Part shown: positions 11,115-22,070 of the stretch, piece after piece
Layout of the letters: each line of letters starts with the position of its first letter
Position numbering within the stretch: the stretch's first letter is position 1
DNA from: Rallus limicola
Taxonomy: Eukaryota > Chordata > Aves > Gruiformes > Rallidae
Reading direction: 5' to 3'
Assembly (NCBI GenBank): GCA_022605955.1
Contig: JAKCOZ010000039.1
Coordinates: 1,178,001 to 1,242,000, forward strand
Length of the DNA stretch: 64,000 bases
Position numbers and translations under genes: made by a program
The notes under the pieces: model-generated
Told to the model about the DNA's origin: nothing
What the model saw: the letters and a program-made list of their open reading frames with translations, nothing else
Database searches by the model: none

Positions 11115-11940
11115 ACAGAATCACAGAACAGTTGAGGTTGGAAGATGCCTCTGGAGATCATCTATTCCAACCTTCTACAGAAGCAGAGACACCTAGAGCC
11201 AGTTGCCCAGGATCATATCCAGACAGCTTTTGAATATATTGAAGGGTGAAATACCAGTGCCCAAACACCCTCACAGTGAAAGAAAAGTGTTTTCTGATTT
11301 TCAGGAAGAACATCCTGTGTTTCAGTTTTTTCCCTGTTGCTTCTTGCTCTATCACTGAGCACCAGCGAGAAGATCCTTGTTCCATTCTCTTAACTTCTTC
11401 CCTTTCTGTACTTACATTCAATGATAAAACTCCCCTGAGCCTTCTCTTGTCTAGGTTGAATTGTCCCAGTTGTCTCAGCTGTTCCCCATAAGTGAGATGA
11501 TCCAGACCATTCATCATCTCTGTGGCCCTTTTTTTTGACTATCTCCAGTATGTCTATGTCTCTTGTCTACAGAGGAGCCCAGGTATGACACAATATTCCA
11601 GGAGTGGCCTCGCCAATGCTAAGTAGAGGCAGGATCACCTCCCTCAACCTGCTGGCAGCACTCCTCCTGATTCAGCCCAGGACACCATTGACCTTTGCAT
11701 CAAGGACACATTGCAGGCTCAACTTGGTATCTACCAGGATCTCTCAGGACTTTTCTGCCAAGCTGCTTTCCAGCTGGTAGCCCCCCAGTGATGTGCTGGT
11801 GCCTGGGGTCATTCCTCTCCAGGTGCAGGACTTTGCACTTCTTGATGAAGTTTATGAGGTTCCTGCCCATGACCCTCTGGATGGCAGCATGACTCCCTGT
11901 CCTGTCAGCCACTTTTCCCAGTTTTGTGTTATGTCATCTC
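11115..11940 (-). mobile_element. CR1 LINE, 5'-truncated, minus strand
   Basis: On the plus strand it opens with the reverse-complemented CR1 3' end (AATCACAGAACAGTTGAGGTT, then a CTCTGGAGATCATCT block). It continues through the CR1 3' coding region, for example the reverse complement of the CTGGAGAAGAGAAGGCTC segment near 11440 and of the AAACTGGGAAAAGTGGCTGAC segment near 11910. About 825 bp of the 3' end of a full-length element of roughly 4.5 kb remains, the usual outcome of CR1 5' truncation. Open frames across it (119, 81, 75 codons) are remnants or shadows of the decayed ORF2. Confidence 0.92.
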
Positions 11941-12359
11941 AACTTTCTATTAATAGAATTTTCCCTGGCATGTTTTCAGAGGTACTTTTATTACCATGCA
12001 TATCAGTATCAATGTATTAAATACACAGTGTTACTTTAATCTTCCTTTGTCTCTTTGAACTTGAAGAGAGTTTATACACCTCGCAGCTGATAGTTTTGGG
12101 ATGTGCGTGTCTCTGTGGATGACAGAGGGTGGCTGCATACTCAGAAGGCTGCTCAGATGCTATTAATTAGATTTGATTTTGTAATAGCTCCCTTTTCCTG
12201 CAGGATTTACATTGCAACTTGTGGCTCTCATAACATTATTTTCAAATTCAGTGTCAACGTACATCTCAGGTACTCTGCAACTTTTGTACTTTACATCATA
12301 AAAACCATCACCGTAATATATTTCCATAACGTGGAATATATATTAAAAGAGAGAAAGAT

Positions 12360-12380
12360 GGGGGGGGGGGGGGGGGGGGG
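12360..12380 (+). repeat. Uninterrupted (G)21 tract
   Basis: Twenty-one consecutive G follow GAGAAAGAT and are followed by AAGAAAGAGAAG. Such a run can form G-quadruplexes and is prone to length error in sequencing and PCR. Confidence 0.95.
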
Positions 12381-14605
12381 AAGAAAGAGAAGCAATAGAA
12401 GCAATCTCTTCTTTTCCACTATCTCGGGGCCCCACGATAAAAAAAAAATAATCAACAGGTGTGATGAGAAAAAAAATTCCTATTTTCTAATTATAGTAGT
12501 AGTACTTCAAATTATTTGTGTGTTTTTATCATATTTTCATGTCAAGCAGAATTATGCATTGTAAAGATAAGAAATAGCTCCCAAGGTGTTAGAAAAGGAA
12601 AAAAAACCAACAAAAAAAGCCCCCCAAAAAAACCCAAACCAAAGACCTCTCTAAGTTATGGTGTTTTGCTATTGATGCTAACTTCTTTACATGCCACAGT
12701 GTAGCACTCTGAAATCATTAATATAAACAGAAGTAAATAAAATGTCAATGAGAAATCCTAAAACATTTCAGAACAGGAATGGTGGGACACTTTATTCCTG
12801 TTACATCCTCCACAGTTCTTTCTTGGTGTCACATTGTTGTTCAGATTTCCTACAAAATGACAGTTTTAAGCTTGTTCTTTATCTCCTACTATTAACATGG
12901 GACAAAACATCCAGGTGACCTGGCAGTCAGTAAGAACTGTATCATCCACTGTGTCAGTGGGCTGTAAACACAGCCTAAGGCTTGGGGAACAGGGAAAAAG
13001 AGAGGGACCTCAATTGCAGGACAGCAGAATAGAGTTTGCAAACTGGAGGTAATAGGAAAATTAGTACTTTCTACATAGGCTTTCCAAAGAAATACCTAAT
13101 CCTAAAATCATCCTCTTGTCAGTGTTTACTGGCATTTGTTGGAGATATATTTTTATTTTGTTACACTAAAACAACCTGAGTAACGGAAATTGAAAATAAC
13201 CATACAAAGAATTGAACAAAATATTAGGAAACTTTAGTTTCAAGGATATAAGTTAAGTTACAGCTAACTCCGATTTTTAACTTCCTCCCTATCTCTGAGT
13301 TTGGAAAACCGAACAAGAAAATATTTTTTCTTGTCAAAAACTCAAATTATCACAAAATGTGTCCATATTAATTTTTACCCGAGGTCCTCATTACAATATT
13401 TAAAATGCTTCTTTCATTTTCTGTAACTCAAAATCCTAATTTTATAATGTCATTGGGTGTTTTGTATGCCACTATTCTGACAAATCAACTTAGTTTATGT
13501 ATAGCAGGGATGCAAAGGGATGAATCAAGAATTTTATAATAGAAGATTATCACTGTAGGTCCTTTTGTAGTTAGTGGATGCAAACATTTCAATGGTATAG
13601 TTTATTTTATCTTTGAAATAATTTCTAAAGTTAGAAGACACTTCATATTCAATACCTTCTAAAATAGACTCTGTTGTTGAAGGTAGATATTATTGTGCAT
13701 TACCTGGCAAATTCTGTCATGGAAGATACCTCCACAAAAATAAAAACACAAACCCAGCATTAAATTGATGAAGCTGGATGTGTAATAGGAGTACATCAAT
13801 TTGCAGGTGCCCTGTTTTGTCGAAGTGAATATCATACTTCCTCATATTAACTTTAAGGGCAAACTTATAATAGTAAACACTGGTCTCCTACAGATTAGGA
13901 AATGTTTTCCCTCAGATGTTACAAGGTATTCATATCACGTCATATAAACTTCCTCCTTAAATAATCTCAAGAATTATGCCAATGTACGCACATAAAAAAT
14001 GTTTTTGCACGTGTGTGTTCATGTTTATGCACTTATTTGTATGTTCATATATACTTAAAAAACACAAAGCCTATATACATCTAAAACATATAGTTTCCTA
14101 CTCAAAGCATAGTATCGTATTTTTAAGCAAATGAAACTAGAAAATATGTCAGATCAATGCCACAAAACCATTTTATTTTTAATTGAATAATGTCAGCTAA
14201 ATATTACCATATAGCTATCATTCATGTTTACAGCAGAATTCTTTTTTTAAATGTGTCTTATCTGATTGCTTACGTTTGCTTTTATTGCACATTTCTCTTT
14301 GATCTCTAACCAGCTATAATTATGATGTTTTCAACATGTTTTATGTTTCTATAACTGCTGTGCTCTATCAGATTTGGTACTTAGACTGTCAACTTCAGGC
14401 CTTTTATGTTCTTTCATCTTTGTTGTGGGTGCCCTTTTTGTTATACTTGTTTATGGAATCTAATACTAACATTTAAGTGCATATTTCAAAGGAAATGGAC
14501 CAAAATATGTCAAACATGTATTCACTTTATAATTTATCTATATTAAGGGGTTTTTTTTTGCTACAGAAGTGAACAGTAAGTACCTAATTGATAGGGTCTG
14601 ACTTT

Positions 14606-14633
14606 ATTTTTTTTCTTTTTTTTTTTTTTTTTT
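14606..14633 (+). repeat. Poly-T tract
   Basis: T-run interrupted once by C at 14615, with 18 uninterrupted T after it. It may be an old antisense poly(A) tail, but no retrogene or SINE body is recognisable beside it. Confidence 0.85.
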
Positions 14634-15990
14634 GGCTAATGGCTGTTACTTATTGCTGTAGTTAGATGGACTTGTAGTAATCATACAGAGGAGGCTTCGC
14701 ACCTACAAACATTATCACTGAATTAATTTTTCATTTTGATGCTTTTCTTTTGTTTTCTTTTTATGCTCTTTCATTGGTTGTATTTGGTTTCTGGTTATCT
14801 CTGTGGTGCTCAAGTGACAGGCATTTCATAATACAGAGCCTGAGATGTTCCTTGTATTGCTGCTAAAAGGATGATTGCCTTTTGCTGTCTCTCCATCTGC
14901 CGCATTCTTGCCCTTGCTCTCAGTAGAGAAAATCTTAATAGTGCAAAAGAACAGTGAATTAAATGTTAACGTAGTTCTAATAAAGTTTGAGTAAAATGCA
15001 TTTTGCCCTAAAATCATTGCAATAATGTAGACACCTAAGAGCTGAGTGCATAATTAATACTTGAAAGAGTATTCATCAACATAAGCAACAAAACATGTAC
15101 TATTTAGTATGCAAATGCAACTTGTTATTTTCTAGTAAAAGAAAGCTATTACCACAAATGGGTAAATCTGATTTCAGTCTAAACTGTCAGGAAGAAATGC
15201 ATTTCACTCACAATATATTAACGTCACATGCCAAAATTAATATATGGGGTGAATGACTTCCATAATGGCACCTGAGCCATTTGAGTCTTAGCACTGCATT
15301 TAAAGTAACAGCAGAAGTGTTATAAGAGCAAGAATTAGGCAGCTGATACAGAAAATGGTAACTGTAATTATATACAGAACTTCCATATGATAGCAAGTAG
15401 TGGTGAATGAACACTTCAGTGAGATGCGTTAAGGGAACAAATCTCAGAGGGAAAGAGAACAGTGTAAATACAGCATTGATCCAGCAGGCCCTCCTGCAAG
15501 CTCCTACTGAATCCCAGATGAACACATTTCACTTTTCCTAGTAATTAAAAGAGGAATCCATGTAACATTCTTTTTGTAGTACTTTCGTCTCACAGGACTC
15601 TGCAGTATTTGGAGGTAAAGTGCAGAGGCAACAAGGAATGCTCTGAATTTTGATACATAAATTCACCAGTTCCTGCAAACATATGCATTAATTCTCTTCT
15701 ACACAGCAAGTGGAGTGAAGAATATTCAATATTAGTCCCCATTTTATACAGAGAACTCAGGAAGCCACTTCCTTTGCACAAGATAGAGTAAAAATCTATC
15801 ATTAGTAATGATAATAGACAAAGAAAGATAAAAAAGAGACTGAAACATCAGGGTGGACTACCATAGTCCTGTAGCTGGAATACAGAATGTAGATATTAGC
15901 ATCTCTACTTTAATTGTAATTTTGAAACTCTATAGAACATTGATTTGCAACTTTGCTTTATTTTTAAGGCATTTTTGTGTGCTGGTTTTC

Positions 15991-16032
15991 TTTGTTTTGC
16001 TGTTTGTTTTTGTTTGTTTGCTTGTTTGTTTA
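15991..16032 (+). repeat. Imperfect TTTG microsatellite
   Basis: Repeats of TTTG and CTTG units with interruptions. Confidence 0.8.
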
Positions 16033-17286
16033 TTTCTAGCTCTTTAATCTTCCACATAAAACCAGAAGATTCCCTTCAACCTTCTGTTAGAAGAATATGA
16101 ACATCTTGATTTTTCTAGCTATTTTCTGCCCAAACCTAATAAAAATATTTTGATATATTTTTCCATCTCATATTTTTGGCCACTCTTTTAGCCAGTTTCA
16201 TTTGGTTGGTTGGTTGCATATATTTTTAAACAAGGAAGTATTTATCTCAAAATGTCTAGTGTTGTGGTAGCATTCTGGTCTATTGTAAACTTATTTTTAA
16301 GAGTATGTTCTACCTCTCACCAGTCTTTTATTACAACATTTGATTCAGTGTTTGCTAAGAAGGAACCATTGTGTATGTCCACAAACACTACATCATTTCT
16401 CTCCCCCTTGGGGTACTGTTTTATTTGGTAGGCTGTTTTATTTGGCATCTAACCTTTTTCTTCAATATTTGTATGACATTATAGGCCCTCATGTGACAGG
16501 TAAATGTTTTAAACTTGGATACTGTGAAAGCAGAAGAATTCTATAATTTATAAATACAGAAACTGAGGCACAGAGAGTCCTGTTTCATAACAAAGTCACA
16601 TCGTGAGTTATTCAAATGCTTAATAGAATTGCATATTCCTTCTCCACAACACTTTGCTGTAAGCATCAGACTTTTTCTTACAAGCTGTTCAATTATGAAA
16701 TGGCCTATAAAGAGCCAAAATTATGAATAGAGAAATCAGAAAATGGTAAGGAAGGGATGCATTGGGGTAATCAGACTTCAAACAGCTCTATTCATTTTTG
16801 GCATCATTCTATCTGTGTTGTCTCTTACATGATGTAAAACATGTTTTATTATGCAGAATTAACATTGGGAAATTTCTTAATAGCCAATCAGATTGAATTC
16901 AGTGATCATCTCTTAATTTAACGAGGATATCATTCTATAGCTCTGAAAATCTACTTTAGTCCATTTTACTACTTTTATCATAGCAATTACATCAACATAA
17001 ACAACAATTAGGTGACTCAACATGCAGTAGGCAAATTACTAACTTCCGTTAAAGTAGGTTTATAGCCCTCTTGAGCAAGACTTCTGAGTAGCAAACTATA
17101 CAGAGACCAAAATCCAAGACTTCACTCTGCTAAAATTTCATTGTATACTCTCTTTGGTATTTCTATCTATACTACTAACATAAATCAAAATAATTCTGTG
17201 ATATGGGTTTACATTGTAGTGCCTGACATGGTTATTACTTTGAGGCCTGATTCCTTTCAACTGTTCTTTTTTATTAAGATTGCAAT

Positions 17287-17303
17287 GTAAACTGACAGTT
17301 TAC
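17287..17303. repeat. Short palindrome, 8-bp arms
   Basis: GTAAACTG, A, CAGTTTAC. The same arms recur in opposite order at 17410-17432. Confidence 0.9.
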
Positions 17304-17409
17304 CCTGAGGATTTTTTCTTTCTTTCTTTTCAGGAAATGCTACTAGAGGCTATGGGAGTTTTATGTTTTGTTTTGTTTGTTTGTTAGGTTGTTGGGTTGG
17401 GGGTTTTTT

Positions 17410-17432
17410 TCAGTTTACACACAGTAAACTGA
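17410..17432. repeat. Short hairpin, 9-bp arms, 5-nt loop
   Basis: TCAGTTTAC, loop ACACA, GTAAACTGA. It shares its arm sequence with 17287-17303. Confidence 0.9.
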
Positions 17433-18039
17433 CAAGATCTGAATATGTATACATTATACTGCAGAACATAAAGTTATTCCCCATGTACTAGACCAGAGTG
17501 TTTACATATGCTCTCTCAGAACCACTCATTCAGCACCACTGCGTTATTTCATCCTAGAGCTTTAGTGCAATAAGGGTGAATTTCAGTGATACATTTCCTC
17601 TAGCAATACTATGTCAGAGTCCCAGTTCTGTCTCCTCATGGCTGGTCACTTCCACTCAAATACCACAGTTTGCTACTGCCTTAGTTGTGTTGACACAACT
17701 GTTAACAAAGCTATCCTGTAAATCAGCTCATTGAGAGTATTAGGGTTAAAAAGAAAAACAGAAAAGGAAGACCAAAAAACCCTCAGATTTTATTTTAAAA
17801 TTCTGATCATTTGTGCATTTTGTAACAAAGGTCTGCTAAGAACTTCAGCATAACAAGGGTCACTGAGCTACTTTGGAAAGGAGGGAAGGCTGGAGGTAGA
17901 AGGCTAGGCAGAAACTTGTTAGGCATTTCTCAGCTAAAACAACAATCCAAGTATATCCTTGTGGCAAGGGAGGAGAAAGGCTGTAGGGAAGATTGATAGT
18001 CATTATAAAAGAACATCCCTTTTCCTATATATTTTTACT

Positions 18040-19206
18040 TGTGATGTTTTGACCCTGGCTGGAGGCCAAATGCCCACCAAAGCCACTCTGTCACTCCCCT
18101 TTGCAGCTGGACAGGAGAGAAAATATATATTGAGAGGCTTAGGAGCTGAGGTAAGGACAGTGAGAGATCACTCTGCAATGGGTGTCACGGGCAAACCAGA
18201 CTCAACACAGAATAAAGGAAAGAAAACTATCTAATTTATTACACCACACTACACACATACAGAAACCAGAGTTGGATAATAAGAAGTGTGGACGGATCTT
18301 AAAGCACCTTCCCCCACCCCTCCCTTCTTCACAGACTTAACTCTAGTCATCATTTCTCTCCCTTCCTCAGCCCCAAGGTGGCACAGTGGAAAAAGGGGAT
18401 GGGGCTTATGGTCAGTTCCTCACAAGTTTTTTCCCTTCTTAGTCAGGAGGAGGGAGGCATTCCTCACCTGCTCCAGTGTGGGATCCCACCCATGGGAGAC
18501 AGTCCTCCATTAAATTCTTCAACATGAGTCCTTTCCCATGGAGCTTCAGCTCTTCAACAACTGCTCTAGTGTGTGTCACTTCTATGACGTACAATCTCTT
18601 AGTCCCAGGCTTCTCTAGCCTTGTCCCCCACAGAGTCATACCACCTGCCCTCTCCATCCCTCCCCAGAAAACCTGCTCTGGCATGGGCCTCTGTCTCCAC
18701 AGGCTTCAGTTCCTGCCAGGAGCTTGCCTCCACGCAGATCATAGTGTCTTCCATATGTCTCCACCTGATCCAGCGTGAAGCCTCTCCACCGGCTGCAGGT
18801 GGAGTCTCTGCTCCCCCTCATCTTCCATGGGCTGCAGGGGGACACCCACTGCACCATGGGTTTCTCCATGGGCTGCAGGGGAATCTTTCTCTCCAGCACT
18901 TGGAGCACCTCCTCTCCCTGCTTCTTCACTCACCTTGGTGTCTTCACAGCTCGTTACATCTTCTCTCTCCCTTCTCTGGTGGAAAAAAAAAGCATCTGCT
19001 TGTGGGTTTTTTTTCTCTTGAATGTGATTCAGAGAGTCACTATGACTGTTGCTGATGGATTCAGCCTTGGTCAGCAGCGGCTCTGACCTTGAGCCGGCTG
19101 GTTGTTTACTCTGTTGGGCCTAAGGCAAGCTTCTAGTTGCTTCTTGCAGAAGCCACCCCTGCAGCCCCCCTCCTCCACCATAACCCTGCCTTGCAAAATG
19201 GCATAA
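18040..19206 (-). mobile_element. LTR of family B, minus strand, about 1.17 kb
   Basis: Read on the minus strand it matches the copies at 2299-2785 and 28741-29897: a CTGCAGGGGTGGCTTCTGC block, a GCTGACCAAGGCTGAATCC block, a long middle with repeated CAGCCCATGG-type segments, AATAAA (plus-strand TTTATT at 18235-18240) and the terminus AAAACATCACA. The plus-strand start at 18040 is sharp. The other end, near 19206, is less certain, and I found no convincing TSD. Plus- and minus-strand open frames of up to 144 codons across 18439-19086 lie inside this non-coding LTR and are not genes. Confidence 0.85.
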
Positions 19207-21050
19207 TTTTAGAAATGGTTAATGCCATTTCCATTTGTTGTGCTTAAAATGCAACTCAAGAAAACAATAGCACAAGACTTGCTAGTAGAGTCATATCACA
19301 TTCACAGAAAGATCCGTTTTCTTTTTCAAAATTAATCCAGGCTTTTATTCTAATCTGAGTAAATTCAATAGCTCATCAGCAGGGTGCTATTTGTCTGTTT
19401 GTCGTCAACCCACAGCAAAGTGGAAGTCTGGAGCCTTAACAATACTCCCTACCTCTGTAGGCATCTGATCTCATAGCTGGCATTTTTCAAAACTGATTGA
19501 GTGCATCCCAGCACTGGAGTTGCTCTGTTTTCTTTTCAATGAATCAGTTCAGTAACTTGTATGTATTACTGCTGTTACACAGATAGGGAGCATTTCAAGA
19601 GACCTACTCTGAATCATAGTGTATGACGGCTAGATTTTCAACTGAGATGAATTCATTGTCGTCATGACTAGGTTGTTGCAGCCATGTTCATTTTGATTAT
19701 GTCTGTTTCTCTACTAAAAGAAGATCATAAATTAAGCTGGAGTTGGAGCACTGGATCCCTGATCATCTGCCCTGTTTCAATATTCACTCAATTCTTTTAG
19801 ATTACTCCATTTAGCCCTCTCCAAGGCAAATACGCTAAAGAAGGAACTAGCACAGAGTAGTATAAACATAAGCCATGATATACTGCTGATTTTCTGTTAT
19901 TGTTTCGGATTTTTCCTTTGGTTTGGTTGTTTTTCTTTTCATTTTGATTTTATTCTTGTTTGGTTTGGTTTGGTTTTAATTAATTAGAATAACCAGAACT
20001 TGCCTGACTTTTGCTTTCTGACAATCCTTGCATCAGGATGAAGACTGTTGTTCAGCTACTAGGGTATGCCTTGCTGTTGTGAACAATTTTGTTTGCAAGC
20101 CTAACTGCAGGATTCTGGGCTGAGACTTGTAGGTAAGAAAGTTGTATAGTCTTGGGTCTGAAAACAATGAACCCTAGCTGCAATCACTGCAGCCTCCCTG
20201 TTTTTTTCACATCCTACTCTGGTTCTGGCTAGCTTAGCTGGCTCCCTGATCAGCTGACAATCTTCTGAAAATATATTTCTAAGTACTTCATTAAAAGCCT
20301 GTATGTTTAATTTGGAGAAGAGACTCTGGAAACAGACTGCTTAGGGAAAGTGTAGCAAAACACTACACCAAAAAATGCCAAAAAGATTTCTGGTGTCTCT
20401 TACAGACTCAAGAACTAGACATCTCCTTTACATGACATCAACCTTCCAGGTATCCTTAATATATTCTGTTTTGTGGTCAGTTTTATTTTTTAAACTTCAG
20501 TCATTGCAGTTATTGAATCAGGCATAAACTGATCCTTTCACACTGCCCTAACCTTAAACTTGTTTCTCAAACACAACAAAAGGTATTAATCTTACTTAAT
20601 TTAAGGACAATATTAGACATATGAGAAGGGCAACCTTCTTGAGCTCTGATTCTAGTCTACAGAGAAAGAAAATATTTCTCCAATAAAAAAAAAATTAAGT
20701 TAGGTTTCTCTTCTGAAAGTCCCTCTAGCTGTCCTTTCCAAAGACCAGGTAAGAAATATACAGACACTTACCACTTAAGTCTCATGTGTGTTAGATATAT
20801 GACAGTCAATATTAGTGTCCCTCCTATTCTCACAGAGTTCCAGATCTTTAAAATAGGTACAACAAGACACATCATAAAGCATGAATCTTCTTCCACTTCA
20901 GTACATTTAATTCATTAGAGTTTGGCTGTAAAACTAATGGATAAGAAAAAAAGAGATTAAGAATAAAAACCTCAAACACTTAAAAACACCTGGATTTATT
21001 TCAAAGAAGTAGTGAATTAAAAATACATGAAGAAATACATGAAAAATAGT
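19207..21050. other. Unique AT-rich non-coding DNA
   Basis: No gene or transposon is recognised. A T/G-rich low-complexity tract lies at about 19898-19980. Confidence 0.55.
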
Positions 21051-21054
21051 ACAA

Positions 21055-21171
21055 CCATCTGGACACAGCTCAGGGCAACTGGCTCTAGGTGGCCCTGCTT
21101 AAGCAGGGGTGTTGTACAAGATGACCTCCAGAGGTCTCTTCCAACCTCAACAACTCTGTGATTTTGTGATC
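21055..21171 (+). mobile_element. CR1 LINE 3' end, plus strand
   Basis: About 115 bp ending in a CCTCCAGAGGTCTCTTCCAA block followed by CTCTGTGATTTTGTGA, the CR1 3' terminus with its degenerate terminal repeat. Confidence 0.88.
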
Positions 21172-21944
21172 GCAATTAAAAAATAAATTAGTTTGAGAGA
21201 CATATAACACATTCCAAGGACATGGAGTCAAATTAAATTTCATACTATGTGAAAATGTCATGAAACAAAAATTAATCATCAAAGTGGTTTTCTAATGATT
21301 CAGAGGTCTCCTCCCTACCTCACCCCTACCTATTTTTAATATAAAATCTATAGAAAAATATTTATGTAGAGATGATTGTCAAATTTTGAACTTAGAGCAA
21401 CCTATCTGTTAGGTTTAAATTTATATTGTGAAAAATCTCTTAGCTCCAGGATGAAATTTCTATTCAAAGACAAAGAGAAACAAATCCCTCACCACCTTGC
21501 CAGTTCAGAATATCTATTAATCTGGTGGTCACTTATGTACACCTGAGATAATAAAGCTCAGATTCAAGTCCCAACTCTAATTAATGATTAACTCAATCAA
21601 ATGGAACACCTGCAAAAGACAGAATTAAGGGGGATCATACAAATAATGTCACAGCAGTGTAATTTCAGACTCCAAGAGAAGTACTTCTTCATTTTACTAA
21701 TATATGATGAAAAGTAGCTCCTCTCTTTTTACTGTGGCTATTATCTTTCATCTTCATAAAAAGTGTTAGCATGCACCAACTCCATAGAAGAGTAAAGCAT
21801 TACCATAGATCATTAAAATAAGTAAATACGTAAATGCATTAATTAGGTGGGAACATAACATTTTTTTTAAAGTGTTTAAACAAAAATAAGGGTCAATGTT
21901 CTTGTAATCTCTCAGCTGGTGTTTGCATTTCTCTCTGTTGCAAT
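21172..21944. other. Unique AT-rich non-coding DNA
   Basis: Nothing is recognised between the two CR1 remnants. Confidence 0.5.
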
Positions 21945-22070
21945 CATAGAATAGTTTTGGTCATAAAAGAGGTTTAAGATCATAAACTCCAGCCACTACC
22001 TAGCACTTCCAAATCCAAACACTAAATCATGATACTGAACACTGTGCTGTTTAGGCCATGCATCTGTGGC
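21945..22070 (-). mobile_element. CR1 LINE 3' end, minus strand, diverged
   Basis: The plus strand reads ATCATAGAATAGTTTTGGTC, then a TTTAAGATCATAAACTCCAGC block and a CTAGCACTTCCAAATCCAAAC block. These are the reverse complement of an older CR1 subfamily 3' end. The right limit is approximate. Confidence 0.82.

Larger units (their letters stand above)
11941..18034. other. Unique AT-rich non-coding DNA
   Basis: No gene is recognised. It holds the 21-G run at 12360-12380, an A/C-rich tract at about 12595-12650, a poly-T run at 14606-14633, a TTTG-type repeat at 15991-16032 and paired inverted repeats at 17287-17303 and 17410-17432. The 153-codon frame at 12103-12564 reads straight through the G run and is not credible as a gene. 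Confidence 0.55.

Noticed and set aside
12103..12564. 153-codon plus-strand open frame
   Set aside because: It reads through the 21-G run as a glycine string and has no recognisable domain. It does not start at a convincing context and is composition-driven.
17310..17345. TTTCTTTCTTTCTTTTCAG acceptor-like motif
   Set aside because: Simple CTTT repeat by composition; no open frame or donor downstream.
18439..19086. Cluster of 64-144 codon frames on both strands
   Set aside because: They lie wholly inside a family B LTR, which is non-coding; overlapping frames on both strands reflect GC-richer sequence with few stops.
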